Below, piece by piece: positions 36,601 to 45,410 of a DNA stretch of 64,000 nt; position 1 is the stretch's first letter, and every line of letters begins with the position of its first letter. Below the pieces are notes generated by a model. The model was not told the origin of the DNA. It saw only the letters and a program-made list of their open reading frames with translations, and did not search any database. The position numbers and the translations under genes were made by a program. This DNA is from Bacillus sp. FJAT-27916 (GTDB lineage Bacteria; Bacillota; Bacilli; Bacillales; Pradoshiaceae): NCBI RefSeq assembly GCF_001183965.1, contig NZ_LFZV01000001.1, forward strand, positions 186,001-250,000, in the 5' to 3' direction.

Positions 36601-37251
36601 AATAATGAGACAAATATTCTGGAGTTAAAGAGTAAGTTGAATATTCCTCTCGACAAAAAGGTGATTTTTTATGCGCCAACATGGAGAATAAAGAATTGGT
36701 TTAAAGTTGAGATGGATCTCGAGAAGATGTACAGGGAACTAAAAGACGAATATGTGGTTTTATTTAAATTTCACCATTTTGTTGCTAAGTCTGTAACATT
36801 ACCGAAATATCCGGGATTTGTTTATAATTTTTCAAATTATGATGATATCCGTGATTTATATTTAGTCTCTGATATTCTTGTCACAGATTATTCTTCCGTT
36901 ATGTTTGATTTTGCTATTTTGAACAAGCCTCAAATCTTATTTACTTATGACTTAGAGAAATATAGAGATAATTTAAGAGGAATGTACTTGGATATTCTTG
37001 AAGAGGCACCAGGACCTATTACAAGAGATACAGATGAGTTAATAGATGCTATAAAAACAGTGGATAACAGCTCCCATGTTAAGAAAATGAATAAGTTCCG
37101 TCAGAAATACTGTCAGTTTGATAATGGAAATGCTTCGAAGATGATTGCAGAGGAATTATTGGGACTATCAAAAGTTAATAAGGTTGTTAAATATAAAAAG
37201 AGAAATACAGATACCACTATCACCAAAGATATTAAGAAAGTTAGCGTATAA
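33682..37251 (+). CDS. Bifunctional GT2 glycosyltransferase / CDP-glycerol glycerophosphotransferase
   Basis: About 1189 residues. Residues 1-230 form a GT2 GT-A domain (LSVIVPIYNVESYLEECLDSL, EVIMVNDGSTDSS, AFVDSDDYLPEDA with the DxD metal site). Residues ~360-790 are beta-rich spacer domains typical of large TagF-like proteins. From ~800 a Glyphos_transf domain follows (KTVVFESYWGKSFDCNPRALYEYI, MHGTPLKTLG, APTWRIKNW, KFHHFVAKS, DILVTDYSSVMFDFA). The last domain transfers glycerol-phosphate from CDP-glycerol. The GT2 head may add a sugar to the same chain. Start GTG at 33682 follows GTGGGGGAG. It is followed 24 bp later by a TagE-like gene. Confidence 0.9.
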   Translation: MTKLSVIVPIYNVESYLEECLDSLANQSLNGIEVIMVNDGSTDSSGEIMHEYARRYSNFYAYDKENGGLGQARNFGVPFASGEYIAFVDSDDYLPEDAYKKLYNTIKETGSDIAIGNVIRYNSTKEFPSVLHKRVFKDTVLKAHISRNPELIYDTTAWNKVFKTSFWKENNFQFPEGMLYEDLPVTIPAHFKAKSVDIISDVVYHWRARDVGDQSITQQRTNLVNLTDRLKAIRMVDEHFQKNNIDESLKIDKDFKNLEIDLLVYLNQLDSADDEYIDVYLKEVSSYLKGVSRLALKKLNAIDRLKYYFVEKQDKEKLLEILNFQKYHLRYKKVIKEGTNYYGDYPYKEIVPKDLLLLNDELLVKKKIESVQWQGSVLNIKGYAYIKDIDIKKAKDIQLKAFFVNETTGEEVEIRHIKQQRRPDITFRFGVDIASKLPLKRLYNYKWSGWELKVDLAQEEIINMGVGKFKIVLDMTANGINRRFTIGEPVSGRVSKPKFRIFKKDIFFVKYNAAWDLIISKEDLITRMDKVEVSDGKLIVHGETKLPLEGSLICLRNYDIRKDIKGSIKGIEKTSEGTTKFLANIPISDLKKASSRGNWFGHIYYNNEFTPLTTDINLLGKKISFGSNEMNISHSPAANLQLMVTQHTVNVKKLELNEEMLKLDLKVSTGYISKEKKQTISVLMVNNKLRREVYFDTYVSKEQHDEVIVSCEVKVDEAFQNLDMGIWSIYLSVLDNRGKVLQKDIIYYDIENIDNQKRLYKETNFKFYRKKKDNSLSLKVEKEWGWIERGPRRQEVIRKVVYPLMRMFMPLKRKTVVFESYWGKSFDCNPRALYEYIDENLKNYETVWFFKDENTAITGGGKKVRINSFSYYYYLARAKYFVNNVNFPDFYKKRKNTVELQTMHGTPLKTLGLDVPGEVDIEPKRSMFLAKCGRWDYLTVPSVYVEDISKRAFNFDKKVMRYGYPRNDKLFTGNNETNILELKSKLNIPLDKKVIFYAPTWRIKNWFKVEMDLEKMYRELKDEYVVLFKFHHFVAKSVTLPKYPGFVYNFSNYDDIRDLYLVSDILVTDYSSVMFDFAILNKPQILFTYDLEKYRDNLRGMYLDILEEAPGPITRDTDELIDAIKTVDNSSHVKKMNKFRQKYCQFDNGNASKMIAEELLGLSKVNKVVKYKKRNTDTTITKDIKKVSV

Positions 37252-37275
37252 AATAAATTAAGGTGGATAAATAGT

Positions 37276-38844
37276 ATGAAGACAGTCTATAGCCTAATAA
37301 ACAGTATTGATATTAATAGGGGCGGATTAACAAGAGTTATGCTTGAAAGAGCCTCTTATTTAGCGGACAGGGGTTATGATGCTAAATTATTAACGATTGA
37401 TTACTCAGAAAGATATGATGAAATCGAACAAACACTCCATGCAACTAATCGGTTATCTAGGAAAGTGCAAATACTCAATGTATATGAGTATTATAAGAAG
37501 CTGAATAGTAGAGGACCTGTTACAGAGAAGCAGTTGGAAAAATATGACCTAGAATCCCAATTATTTGAGCCAGGTTTCTTTATTGAGGATAATATGGAAG
37601 GTAAGCACGAAGCTAGATATTTTACTAAGGAAGGCCTCTATGTAAAATATAAAAAATGGACAAAAGATGGGAAATTAGAGTTCATTGATTATTTTGATGA
37701 AACACGAGCGAAATTCAAGCGGGAGTTATATCAATCTAGCGGGTACAAGAAGAAAGTAATCTATTTTGATAAGAGTACCACTATTCCGAAACAAGAGTTA
37801 TTGTACACGGAAGATGGTTTCTGCTACTTGAACATCCAGATAAATACAGAAACAAAAAAACCGAACTTAATATTTCTTTTTGATAGAGAAACAAATAAGG
37901 TAACTTCATTCGGGACATCAAATCCATTACTTCTTTTCCATGCTCATTGGCTCAATGAAATATGTGAGGCTCATGAGCAAAAACCGTATCTTATTAATGA
38001 CGGCATATTCCTGACTCATACTATATTAAAGGTAAAGAAAGAAGCAGCATTCAAAATATGTACTATACATATCAATCATTTTGATGCTCCTTTCGTATAT
38101 GGCTCCCCATTGAGAAAGAGTCACGTACATTTATTGAATAATATTGAACATATAGATGCATTAGTATTGTTAACCGATACGCAGAAGAACCAGATTGAGA
38201 AACAATTCGGGGACTATAATAATGCACATGTGATTCCGAATGCTACTAGGACAGCTGATATAGAGGTTTATAATGGAGAAAAAGATCCTAACTTAATCTC
38301 AATCGTTGGAAGATATCACCCACAAAAAATTATGGATGATGCTATAAAAGCATTTAAAATTGTCACTAAGCAATTTCCGGATGCTAAATTACAGCTCTTT
38401 GGCAGTGGTCCAGATGAGGGCGACTTGCGTAAACTAGTACGGGATTTAGAATTAGATAACAATGTAAGTATTAACGGTTATACTACAGAGTTAAGTGAAA
38501 TCTATGGCAAATCGCTGTTTACCGTTTTCACATCAATATATGAAGGCTTTGGCCTTGTTTTATTGGAATCCATGTTCCAAAAAACACCAGTTATTAGTTA
38601 TGATGTTTCTTATGGACCTGGAGATATTATTGACCATCAAAAAGATGGAATACTTGTGTACGAGAATTCAGTTGATCAATTAGCTAAAGAAATGATATCC
38701 ATGTTGTCGAATCCTCAATTAGCTATAGATATGGGTGAGAAAGCACATCAAAAAGTGATGGAAAAATTCACTTATGAACAGACAATTAATAAGTGGGTTG
38801 ATTTAATAGAGAGCTTCGAATTGCAGACAGTTAATGCTCAATAA
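37276..38844 (+). CDS. tagE: Poly(glycerol-phosphate) alpha-glucosyltransferase-like GT4 (TagE type)
   Basis: 522 residues, GT-B fold. N-terminal MKTVYSLINSIDINRGGLTRVMLERASYL is typical of the TagE/TarM-like group, which also has the beta-rich insertion seen here (EARYFTKEGLYVKYK, WTKDGKLEFIDYF). The donor domain carries ISIVGRYHPQKIMDDAIKAF, LFGSGPDEGDLRKLV and FTSIYEGFGLVLLESMFQKTPVISYDVSYGP with the EX7E glutamates. It would put glucose on wall teichoic acid using UDP-glucose from GalU. Start ATG follows AAGGTGGATAAATAGT. It forms a two-gene unit with the upstream fusion, ending in several hairpins. B. subtilis TagE is longer, so orthology is likely but not certain. Confidence 0.82.
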   Translation: MKTVYSLINSIDINRGGLTRVMLERASYLADRGYDAKLLTIDYSERYDEIEQTLHATNRLSRKVQILNVYEYYKKLNSRGPVTEKQLEKYDLESQLFEPGFFIEDNMEGKHEARYFTKEGLYVKYKKWTKDGKLEFIDYFDETRAKFKRELYQSSGYKKKVIYFDKSTTIPKQELLYTEDGFCYLNIQINTETKKPNLIFLFDRETNKVTSFGTSNPLLLFHAHWLNEICEAHEQKPYLINDGIFLTHTILKVKKEAAFKICTIHINHFDAPFVYGSPLRKSHVHLLNNIEHIDALVLLTDTQKNQIEKQFGDYNNAHVIPNATRTADIEVYNGEKDPNLISIVGRYHPQKIMDDAIKAFKIVTKQFPDAKLQLFGSGPDEGDLRKLVRDLELDNNVSINGYTTELSEIYGKSLFTVFTSIYEGFGLVLLESMFQKTPVISYDVSYGPGDIIDHQKDGILVYENSVDQLAKEMISMLSNPQLAIDMGEKAHQKVMEKFTYEQTINKWVDLIESFELQTVNAQ

Positions 38845-38852
38845 TAATCATA

Positions 38853-38882
38853 ATAGAGGAACTCTCAGATAAGTTCCTCTAT
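38853..38882 (+). terminator. Hairpin 1 after tagE
   Basis: ATAGAGGAACT and AGTTCCTCTAT pair perfectly over 11 bp around an 8-base loop. The following tract is A-rich, so termination would be stronger on the minus strand or it stabilises the transcript. Confidence 0.5.
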
Positions 38883-38887
38883 ATAAA

Positions 38888-38922
38888 ACAGGTGAAAACT
38901 GAAACGTTTTTCACCTGTTTTT
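38888..38922 (+). terminator. Intrinsic terminator after tagE
   Basis: ACAGGTGAAAA and TTTTTCACCTGT form an 11-bp stem followed by TTTTT. Confidence 0.75.
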
Positions 38923-38963
38923 ATGGATTATTTCGTCAACTAGATGTTTTATCGGAATCGAAG

Positions 38964-39016
38964 AAAGGACAATCTATCAGTCGATGGTAATTAATTGACA
39001 GATAGATTGTCCTTTT
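38964..39016. terminator. Bidirectional terminator between tagE and the LCP gene
   Basis: AAAGGACAATCTATC and GATAGATTGTCCTTT pair over 15 bp. T-runs stand on both strands, serving the convergent genes. Confidence 0.75.
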
Positions 39017-39018
39017 GT

Positions 39019-39954
39019 TTAGTTGGAGATTTGTAAATGCTTCTTCAGTTTGTCCTGCAGCCCGGATTTGTATTCATCTGATACAACATAATAATAAATC
39101 CCGTCAATCTTCGTTCCGCTGCCTTCCACTTGAATCTGTTCAAGAGATTTCGCGGCTTGCTTATAATTTTTCTGGATCGTCACCATTTGTGAGAATGTGA
39201 TGTCTGTCTTCACATTTTTTCCTAATGCATCAAATATATCATCGAAATTGGTTAAGGTAGAAAGGCTTGCCCCTTCATTGATTACTGCTTGAATGATTTG
39301 ACGCTGGCGTTTCTGGCGGCCAAAGTCCCCTTGAGGATCTTGCTTCCTCATGCGGGAATAAGCGAGTGCTTCTTTCCCGTTCAACTCAATTGTTCCTTTG
39401 GCGAAGTGGAAGCCATCGTAGGAAAAGTCGAGGTCATTGACAACGGTCACCCCGCCGACTGCATTAACGATGTCTTCAAATCCATCCATATTGACTTTCA
39501 CATAGTAATCAATAGGGATATCAAGGAAGTTCTCTACTGTGTCAATGGCCATTTCTGCGCCGCCGAAGGCATAGGCATGGTTGATTTTATCGGTTGTCCC
39601 ACGGCCGATGATGTCTGTTCGTGTATCACGCGGGATACTGACCATCTTGATAGATTCCAAGATTGGATTGACAGTCAAGACAATCATCGTGTCAGAGCGT
39701 CCGACGTCCCCCTTGCGTTCGTCGACTCCAAGCAATAGTACAGAGAACGGTGATTGTTCCTTCAAGCTTAATTGCTCAGTCCGTTTGCTCGAGCCATCGC
39801 GGTTGGTTTCTTCCTGCATATTATTAACTGCATCGCTTAAGGAGCTATAAACCATAAATGCATAGGTGCCAATGCCAATCAATAAGACAGCTAAAGTAAT
39901 AAGAAGCACCTTTACCCATGTTTTTTTCTTTTTTCTTTTCTTTTCTGCTCTCAT
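39019..39954 (-). CDS. LytR-CpsA-Psr (LCP) family glycopolymer ligase
   Basis: 311 residues. A basic cytoplasmic start (KKRKKKKTW), one transmembrane helix (VLLITLAVLLIGIGTYAFMVY) and an extracellular LCP domain: LLLGVDERKGDVGRSDTMIVLTVNP, VSIPRDTRTDIIGRGTTDKINHAYAFGG, VNAVGGVTVVNDLDF and LAYSRMRKQDPQGDFGRQKRQRQII. The conserved Asp and Arg residues that bind the polyprenyl-diphosphate substrate are present. LCP enzymes transfer teichoic acid or capsule from the lipid carrier to peptidoglycan. It is convergent with tagE and divergent from tagG, inside the teichoic acid cluster, so wall teichoic acid is the likely substrate. Confidence 0.92.
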   Translation of the reverse strand: MRAEKKRKKKKTWVKVLLITLAVLLIGIGTYAFMVYSSLSDAVNNMQEETNRDGSSKRTEQLSLKEQSPFSVLLLGVDERKGDVGRSDTMIVLTVNPILESIKMVSIPRDTRTDIIGRGTTDKINHAYAFGGAEMAIDTVENFLDIPIDYYVKVNMDGFEDIVNAVGGVTVVNDLDFSYDGFHFAKGTIELNGKEALAYSRMRKQDPQGDFGRQKRQRQIIQAVINEGASLSTLTNFDDIFDALGKNVKTDITFSQMVTIQKNYKQAAKSLEQIQVEGSGTKIDGIYYYVVSDEYKSGLQDKLKKHLQISN

Positions 39955-40238
39955 ATTGCAACCCCTGATTTTCTGAATTTTATTTCATATATCTATTATA
40001 TATGAAAGATCTTGTAGAGAGAATATATGATTTTTTGTAGGAAATATTATCTAAATCTGTTGGACAATGTCAGAGAACTTCAAGATACGTAGAAAAAACA
40101 TATAATGAATTATTATCTGACATTTGATAAAATATTTAATTGTGGTGATATATGTCTGGTTTTGTTTTTCCTGAAAATGTTCAAGAATAGTGAAAACGGT
40201 TCATTGCCATAATTTCTTTGTTGAGGATGTATAAGATT

Positions 40239-41045
40239 ATGAAGGAAAGCTTTCACATTATCCGTGAACAATGGCGTTCAATACCGCTGATTACTCGTTT
40301 AGCTGTATATGATATGAAATCACAATACCAAATTCATTATTTGGGTATTCTCTGGCAGTGGCTGAACCCGCTGATCCAGGTTTTTGCTTATTGGTTTGTA
40401 TTCGGAATGGGGTTAAGGCAAGGAGCGGCAATTGAAGGAGGATACCCATTCATTATTTGGATGCTTGCAGGAATTATCCCATGGTTCTTTATAAGCCCAA
40501 CCTTATTGCAGGGGGCAAGCAGTATTTACAAACGGATCAACCTCGTGGCGAAGATGAATTTCCCTGTCAGTGCATTGCCGACAGTCGCCATCGTCACAAA
40601 TCTATTTACCTATTTCATTATGATTATCATCTATGTCATCATTCTCTTGTTAAATGGATACTACCCAACTCTTTATTGGCTCCAGTATTTCTACTACTTG
40701 CTCTGCATGGTGGCGTTCTTGTTCTCAATCAGCTTGTTTAATTCCACCATCAGTATCATCGTCCGGGATTATCAGCAAATGCTTCAGGCGGTGACAAGAT
40801 TATTATTCTTCCTGACGCCGATCTTCTGGAGTATGGACCATATAGAAGGAGCGGTTGGGACCATCATCAAGCTGAATCCATTCTATTATATTATTGATGG
40901 TTTCCGAAATACCTTTCTATATGAGACATGGTTCTTCAATGATGTAAAGTATGGACTGTATTTCTGGCTGCTGACCTTATTGCTGTTGATGGTTGGTTCC
41001 ATCATGCATATGAAATTTAGAGATCGCTTTGTTGATTTTCTATAA
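40239..41045 (+). CDS. tagG: Teichoic acid ABC transporter permease
   Basis: About 268 residues with six hydrophobic helices, ABC-2 type permease. [30 protein letters not shown] is the amphipathic interface helix of TagG/Wzm proteins, followed by [22 protein letters not shown]. With TagH it exports lipid-linked teichoic acid. Start: the ATG at 40239 lies 12 bases after GAGG; in-frame ATG 40227 and TTG 40218 are less well placed. It is 16 bp before tagH. The upstream 280-bp region is shared with the divergent LCP gene. Confidence 0.92.
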   Translation: MKESFHIIREQWRSIPLITRLAVYDMKSQYQIHYLGILWQWLNPLIQVFAYWFVFGMGLRQGAAIEGGYPFIIWMLAGIIPWFFISPTLLQGASSIYKRINLVAKMNFPVSALPTVAIVTNLFTYFIMIIIYVIILLLNGYYPTLYWLQYFYYLLCMVAFLFSISLFNSTISIIVRDYQQMLQAVTRLLFFLTPIFWSMDHIEGAVGTIIKLNPFYYIIDGFRNTFLYETWFFNDVKYGLYFWLLTLLLLMVGSIMHMKFRDRFVDFL

Positions 41046-41061
41046 CCGATAGGAGAGTACG

Positions 41062-42663
41062 ATGAGTAGTAAGGTATCTTTTAAGAATGTATCGAAGAAG
41101 TATTATTTAACGAAAACGAAGATAGATAAATTAAAGAGCATGATTTCCTCTCGATTTGATAAGGATGGATTCTATGCAGTCCGTAATGTTTCCTTTGATG
41201 TAAAAGAAGGAGAGACAATTGGCTTAGTCGGCATCAATGGTTCCGGTAAGTCGACATTATCGAATATGCTCGCGAAGATTATTCCCCCGACAAAGGGGAG
41301 CCTTGTGATGAATGGACAGCCGTCATTGATTGCGATTGCCGCTGGCTTGAATAATGCGTTAACAGGGAAAGACAATATTTATTTGAAATGCCTGATGATG
41401 GGGCTTTCTTCAAAGGAAATTGACGAGCTGTATGATTCCATTGTTGAATTTGCGGATATTGGGGATTTCATTGATCAGCCAGTCAAGAGCTATTCGAGCG
41501 GGATGAAATCAAGGCTGGGCTTTGCTATTTCTGTCCATATCGAGCCGGATATTCTCATTATTGATGAGGCCTTATCTGTCGGTGACCAAACCTTCTATCA
41601 AAAGTGTGTCAATAAGATTACCGATTTCAAAAAGCAAGGGAAGACGATCTTCTTTGTCAGTCACTCTATTGGACAAATTGAGAAGATTTGCGACCGCGTC
41701 ATTTGGATGCATTACGGTGAATTACGCATGTTTGATGAAACAAAGGTCGTTGTGAAGGAATATAAGGAATTCGTTCATTGGTATAATGGTTTATCAAAGA
41801 AGGAAAAAGATGAATACAATGCCAAGAATAAAGAGAGTCGGAAGCATCCAATCGGCCATTCTCATTCAGGTATCCTGGAGAATGAGCTGACAACTCGAAG
41901 GACGAAGAAGAGAGAGAAGAAAAGTAATCCATTCATCCCTGTATTCGTTATCTTCTTTCTCTTTATGGGCATAACGGCAACGATGTTCAGCGAAAAACCG
42001 CTTCGTACCATTGCCTCGTTTGGACTGATTGGTGCGAATACAGCGGCACCTGCTGAATCTATTGCGGAGGAGAAAACAGAGAAGGTTTCCGAGAAAGGAT
42101 ATATTATCGCTGATGAGGCGGATGTATATGCAGAGGAAGGGATGACGGAGCGGGTAGGAAGCCTTCCATTTGGTACGAGCATCCTCGTCACTCAAATGGG
42201 CGATAAACAGGTTTATATAGAGGCGGCAGGCATCTCCGGACATGTGAGTAAGGAGGATATCAAGCTGCAGGCAGAACCAATGGAACCCGCAGCTGTATCC
42301 ATGGATGAATTGAGCGGATATCTTTCTTCAAATGCGGCGGTCTCCTATGAATACTTGCTCTCCTTTATTGATTCTGATAAGGCGACTTTGCTTCGTGTAA
42401 TGAATGGAATCGAGGAAGTAGAGGAGCAAGGCATAAAGAAACTGTATTTGGCTCATGAGAATGTCTATTATGTACTGGATGATGAAGAGAAGGTAGAGGA
42501 AATTATTTTCCACGATTTCAATCCAATTACGAGTGGAGAACTCTCGCTGGCAGATCATCAACTCATTGAAGCGAAGGACCAATCGCGCTTCCTCTTCCAG
42601 ACGGAAAAAGCTTTAATAACGATTCATAATGATGCGGGTCAATTGTCCTATTCGTCTTTATAA
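41062..42663 (+). CDS. tagH: Teichoic acid ABC transporter ATPase with C-terminal SH3-like tail
   Basis: 533 residues. Residues 1-250 are an ABC ATPase (Walker A GLVGINGSGKSTLSNML, signature VKSYSSGMKSRLGFA, Walker B ILIIDEALSVGD). About residue 290 a transmembrane helix (FIPVFVIFFLFMGITATMF) leads to an extracellular part beginning with an SH3-like segment (GYIIADEADVYAEEGMTERVGSLPFGTSILV). The length agrees with B. subtilis TagH (about 527). It powers export through TagG; the external tail may contact the wall or the polymer (inference). Start ATG follows TAGGAGAG. A terminator follows. Confidence 0.93.
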   Translation: MSSKVSFKNVSKKYYLTKTKIDKLKSMISSRFDKDGFYAVRNVSFDVKEGETIGLVGINGSGKSTLSNMLAKIIPPTKGSLVMNGQPSLIAIAAGLNNALTGKDNIYLKCLMMGLSSKEIDELYDSIVEFADIGDFIDQPVKSYSSGMKSRLGFAISVHIEPDILIIDEALSVGDQTFYQKCVNKITDFKKQGKTIFFVSHSIGQIEKICDRVIWMHYGELRMFDETKVVVKEYKEFVHWYNGLSKKEKDEYNAKNKESRKHPIGHSHSGILENELTTRRTKKREKKSNPFIPVFVIFFLFMGITATMFSEKPLRTIASFGLIGANTAAPAESIAEEKTEKVSEKGYIIADEADVYAEEGMTERVGSLPFGTSILVTQMGDKQVYIEAAGISGHVSKEDIKLQAEPMEPAAVSMDELSGYLSSNAAVSYEYLLSFIDSDKATLLRVMNGIEEVEEQGIKKLYLAHENVYYVLDDEEKVEEIIFHDFNPITSGELSLADHQLIEAKDQSRFLFQTEKALITIHNDAGQLSYSSL

Positions 42664-42665
42664 AG

Positions 42666-42703
42666 AAAAATGGCACCCTTTGTCAAATGAGGGTGCCATT
42701 TTC
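42666..42703 (+). terminator. Intrinsic terminator of tagGH
   Basis: AAAATGGCACCCT and AGGGTGCCATTTT form a 12- to 13-bp stem; the T-run is part of the stem end. Confidence 0.8.
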
Positions 42704-42841
42704 ATGATATTTTCCGAAAAATGACTATCCTTTTAGCGTATAAAGGATTATAATAAATAGAAAATTCAAACAACTAACAATTTTGTACCAATATGTGCTA
42801 AAATAGGAAGTACTTCAACATTTCAGGAGGACTATTGAAAT

Positions 42842-42997
42842 ATGTCTAAATACACAGGAAAGAAGGATCATGATAAACAAAGAGAATTTGCCAACCTCGT
42901 CAAGTCGGTTTATGAAAGCAGTACAAGATCAGACAATCGAACCGTTTCTGAGCTGGTAGAGGAGATTAAGTCAGAGTTAATTAAGATTATTAAATAA
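42842..42997 (+). CDS. Small hydrophilic protein, 51 residues, unrecognised
   Basis: A short frame opening MSKYTGKKDHDKQREFANLV and ending in a predicted helix VSELVEEIKSELIKIIK. AGGAGG lies about 11 bases before the ATG. It stands alone between the tagGH terminator and galU. It is charged, lacks a signal peptide or membrane segment and seems mainly alpha-helical. I do not recognise the family. The strong binding site and clean codons support a real gene. Confidence 0.6.
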   Translation: MSKYTGKKDHDKQREFANLVKSVYESSTRSDNRTVSELVEEIKSELIKIIK

Positions 42998-43045
42998 TTA
43001 TAAGGTAGAAAGATTTTTATCTTTAATTATTTTAGAATAATAATT

Positions 43046-43054
43046 TGATATAAT
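43046..43054 (+). promoter_or_regulatory. Extended -10 promoter candidate for galU copy 2
   Basis: TGATATAAT matches TGnTATAAT, 37 bp upstream of the galU ATG. The -35 region is poor. Confidence 0.4.
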
Positions 43055-43090
43055 AGAATTTATCAAAATTTAATACATAAAGGAGAATCT

Positions 43091-43981
43091 ATGTTGAAAA
43101 AAGTAAGAAAAGCGATTATTCCTGCGGCAGGATTAGGGACAAGATTTCTGCCAGCGACGAAATCTGTTCCGAAAGAGATGCTCCCGATTATTGATAAGCC
43201 AACCATTGAATATATCATTGAGGAAGCTGTTGCAGCGGGTATAGAAGATATTATCATTATCACTGGTAAAGGGAAGCGCGCCATTGAGGATCATTTCGAC
43301 CGTGCCCTCGAACTGGAGCATAATCTCCTTGAAAAAGGAAAACTTGATATTCTTGAGAAGGTTCAATATTCCTCAGAGCTGGCAAATATCCATTATGTCA
43401 GACAAAAAGAAGCCCGCGGGCTTGGTCATGCGGTATGGTGTGCACGTAATTTCATAGGGGATGAGCCGTTTGCGGTTCTTCTTGGGGATGATATCGTGCA
43501 AAGTGAGGTCCCTTGCATCAAACAATTGATTGACCAGTATGAACAGACTGGTTCCTCCGTTATCGGCGTACAGCAAGTACCTGAGAATGAAACGCATCGC
43601 TATGGAATTGTCGATCCTAAGCCGCATGTAGGACGATTATCTCCAGTAGCCAATTTCATTGAGAAGCCAGAGCCGGGCACAGCACCATCTAATTTGGCTA
43701 TTATGGGAAGGTATCTCCTCACACCTGAGATCTTTGATATCTTGGAGAACCAAGAAACAGGTGCCGGCGGAGAAATCCAGTTGACTGATGCCATTCAGAC
43801 ATTAAACCAATCCCAGGATGTATATGCATATGACTTTGAAGGCCAGCGTCATGATGTCGGAGAGAAGATTGGCTTCGTCAAAACGACTATTGAGTTTGCG
43901 CTTCAGCATGATGATCTTCGTGATGAAGTCCTTACATTCATGGAAGAGATGCTGCAAAATAATTTGGTCGCAGAGAAATAA
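43091..43981 (+). CDS. gtaB: UTP-glucose-1-phosphate uridylyltransferase (teichoic acid copy)
   Basis: 296 residues, paralogue of the gene at 6209. Signature [45 protein letters not shown] and [13 protein letters not shown] are intact. It supplies UDP-glucose for teichoic acid glucosylation by TagE, glycolipid anchors and possibly the capsule. Start ATG follows AAGGAGAATCT. It is monocistronic: an extended -10 promoter lies upstream and a strong terminator downstream. Its placement among tag genes resembles gtaB in B. subtilis. Confidence 0.93.
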   Translation: MLKKVRKAIIPAAGLGTRFLPATKSVPKEMLPIIDKPTIEYIIEEAVAAGIEDIIIITGKGKRAIEDHFDRALELEHNLLEKGKLDILEKVQYSSELANIHYVRQKEARGLGHAVWCARNFIGDEPFAVLLGDDIVQSEVPCIKQLIDQYEQTGSSVIGVQQVPENETHRYGIVDPKPHVGRLSPVANFIEKPEPGTAPSNLAIMGRYLLTPEIFDILENQETGAGGEIQLTDAIQTLNQSQDVYAYDFEGQRHDVGEKIGFVKTTIEFALQHDDLRDEVLTFMEEMLQNNLVAEK

Positions 43982-44020
43982 AACCTGTCATTATATCATT
44001 TATATACCATCTGAAGAGAT

Positions 44021-44062
44021 GGCTGCCCTAATGTCCGAGTGGACTTTACGGCAGCCTTTTTT
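44021..44062 (+). terminator. Intrinsic terminator of galU copy 2
   Basis: GGCTGCC and GGCAGCC pair; an inner GTCC/GGAC hairpin sits in the loop; TTTTTT follows. Confidence 0.8.
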
Positions 44063-44110
44063 CATACATGGACGATGAACTAGGTAAACGGGATCAAAAA
44101 GTGTATAATC

Positions 44111-44138
44111 TTATCAAATGAAAGGCTTTGCGTATAAT
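44111..44138 (+). promoter_or_regulatory. Sigma-A-type promoter of mnaA
   Basis: TTATCA (44111-44116) and TATAAT (44133-44138) are 16 bp apart, about 70 bp upstream of the mnaA start. A second TATAAT at 44104 lacks a -35. Confidence 0.5.
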
Positions 44139-44205
44139 CAGGTGGCTCCATCGGGCGGCCTACATTATACTTAAGGTAGCTTAGGTAAATAAGGGAGTGT
44201 GGATA

Positions 44206-45348
44206 ATGGGTGGAAAACTAAAGATTATGACCGTGTTTGGTACAAGACCAGAGGCCATTAAAATGGCTCCGCTAGTGAAGGAGCTGGAGAAATACCCTGA
44301 ATACATAGAACCGTATGTCACCGTGACTGCTCAGCACCGCCAAATGCTTGACCAGGTGCTAAATATATTTGAAATTAAACCTGACTACGACCTGAATATC
44401 ATGAAGGATAAACAAACCTTAACAGGAATCACGACAAGGGTGCTGGAAGGCTTGAATGAAGTGTTTAGGGAAGTAAAGCCGGACCTTGTGCTTGTTCATG
44501 GGGATACGACAACGACCTTTGCCGCAAGCCTTGCTGCCTTCTATCAATCCATTTCCGTCGGGCATGTGGAAGCGGGACTTAGAACATATGACAAGTACTC
44601 CCCCTATCCGGAGGAAATGAATCGACAGCTGACTAGCGTTCTTGCTGACTATCATTTTGCTCCGACTAATCAGGCAAAGCAGAACCTGCTCAAGGAGAAT
44701 AGACAAGAGAATGCGATTTATGTGACAGGCAATACAGCCATTGATGCTCTTGCAACAACCGTGCGAGAAGACTATCAGCATCCGGTATTGGAGAAGCTTG
44801 GAGAAGACCGCCTAGTACTGATGACCGCCCACCGTCGAGAGAACCAGGGGGAGCCGATGCGCCATATGTTCAATTCAATCAATCGATTGATTGAAAAGCA
44901 TCCGGACATCCAAGTAGTCTATCCTGTCCATATGAACCCGGTTGTCAGAGAGCTGGCAGATGAGATTCTTGGCGATAATGACCGCGTTCATCTGATTGAG
45001 CCGCTTGATGTCATCGACTTCCATAACTTTGCCTCCAAGGCCTATTTAATTATGAGCGATTCAGGCGGTGTCCAAGAAGAAGCGCCGTCCCTCGGTGTGC
45101 CGGTGCTCGTACTGAGAAATACAACCGAACGGCCGGAAGGAATAGAGGCAGGCACGCTGAAATTGGCGGGGACAGATGAGGAGACCATCTTCTCCATGGC
45201 AGACGAATTGCTCTCAAATAAAGCGGAGCATGATAAGATGGCGAAAGCCTCCAATCCATATGGAGACGGACAGGCGGCAAGAAGGATTGTCCGGTCGATT
45301 CTCTATGCGAATGGGTTGGAAGTCGATCGACCTGAAGATTTTAAATAA
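44206..45348 (+). CDS. mnaA: UDP-N-acetylglucosamine 2-epimerase (non-hydrolysing)
   Basis: About 380 residues, GT-B fold. KIMTVFGTRPEAIKMAPLVKEL, VTAQHRQMLDQVLNIFEI, LVHGDTTTTFAASLAAFY, GHVEAGLRTYDKYSPYPEEMNRQL, LMTAHRRENQGE and MSDSGGVQEEAPSLGVPVLVLR are all present, the MnaA/WecB set. It makes UDP-ManNAc, which TagA (57 kb) needs for the linkage unit. Start: ATG at 44206 after AGGGAG; an in-frame GTG at 44197 overlaps that site. It has its own promoter and terminator. Confidence 0.94.
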   Translation: MGGKLKIMTVFGTRPEAIKMAPLVKELEKYPEYIEPYVTVTAQHRQMLDQVLNIFEIKPDYDLNIMKDKQTLTGITTRVLEGLNEVFREVKPDLVLVHGDTTTTFAASLAAFYQSISVGHVEAGLRTYDKYSPYPEEMNRQLTSVLADYHFAPTNQAKQNLLKENRQENAIYVTGNTAIDALATTVREDYQHPVLEKLGEDRLVLMTAHRRENQGEPMRHMFNSINRLIEKHPDIQVVYPVHMNPVVRELADEILGDNDRVHLIEPLDVIDFHNFASKAYLIMSDSGGVQEEAPSLGVPVLVLRNTTERPEGIEAGTLKLAGTDEETIFSMADELLSNKAEHDKMAKASNPYGDGQAARRIVRSILYANGLEVDRPEDFK

Positions 45349-45360
45349 GATTCAAGAGAA

Positions 45361-45396
45361 GATGCTCCCCGTGTGGTAAGGGAGGCATCTTTTTTT
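45361..45396 (+). terminator. Intrinsic terminator of mnaA
   Basis: GATGCTCCC and GGGAGGCATC pair with one bulge or mismatch, followed by seven T. Confidence 0.75.
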
Positions 45397-45410
45397 CTCA
45401 TCTAAATGAA

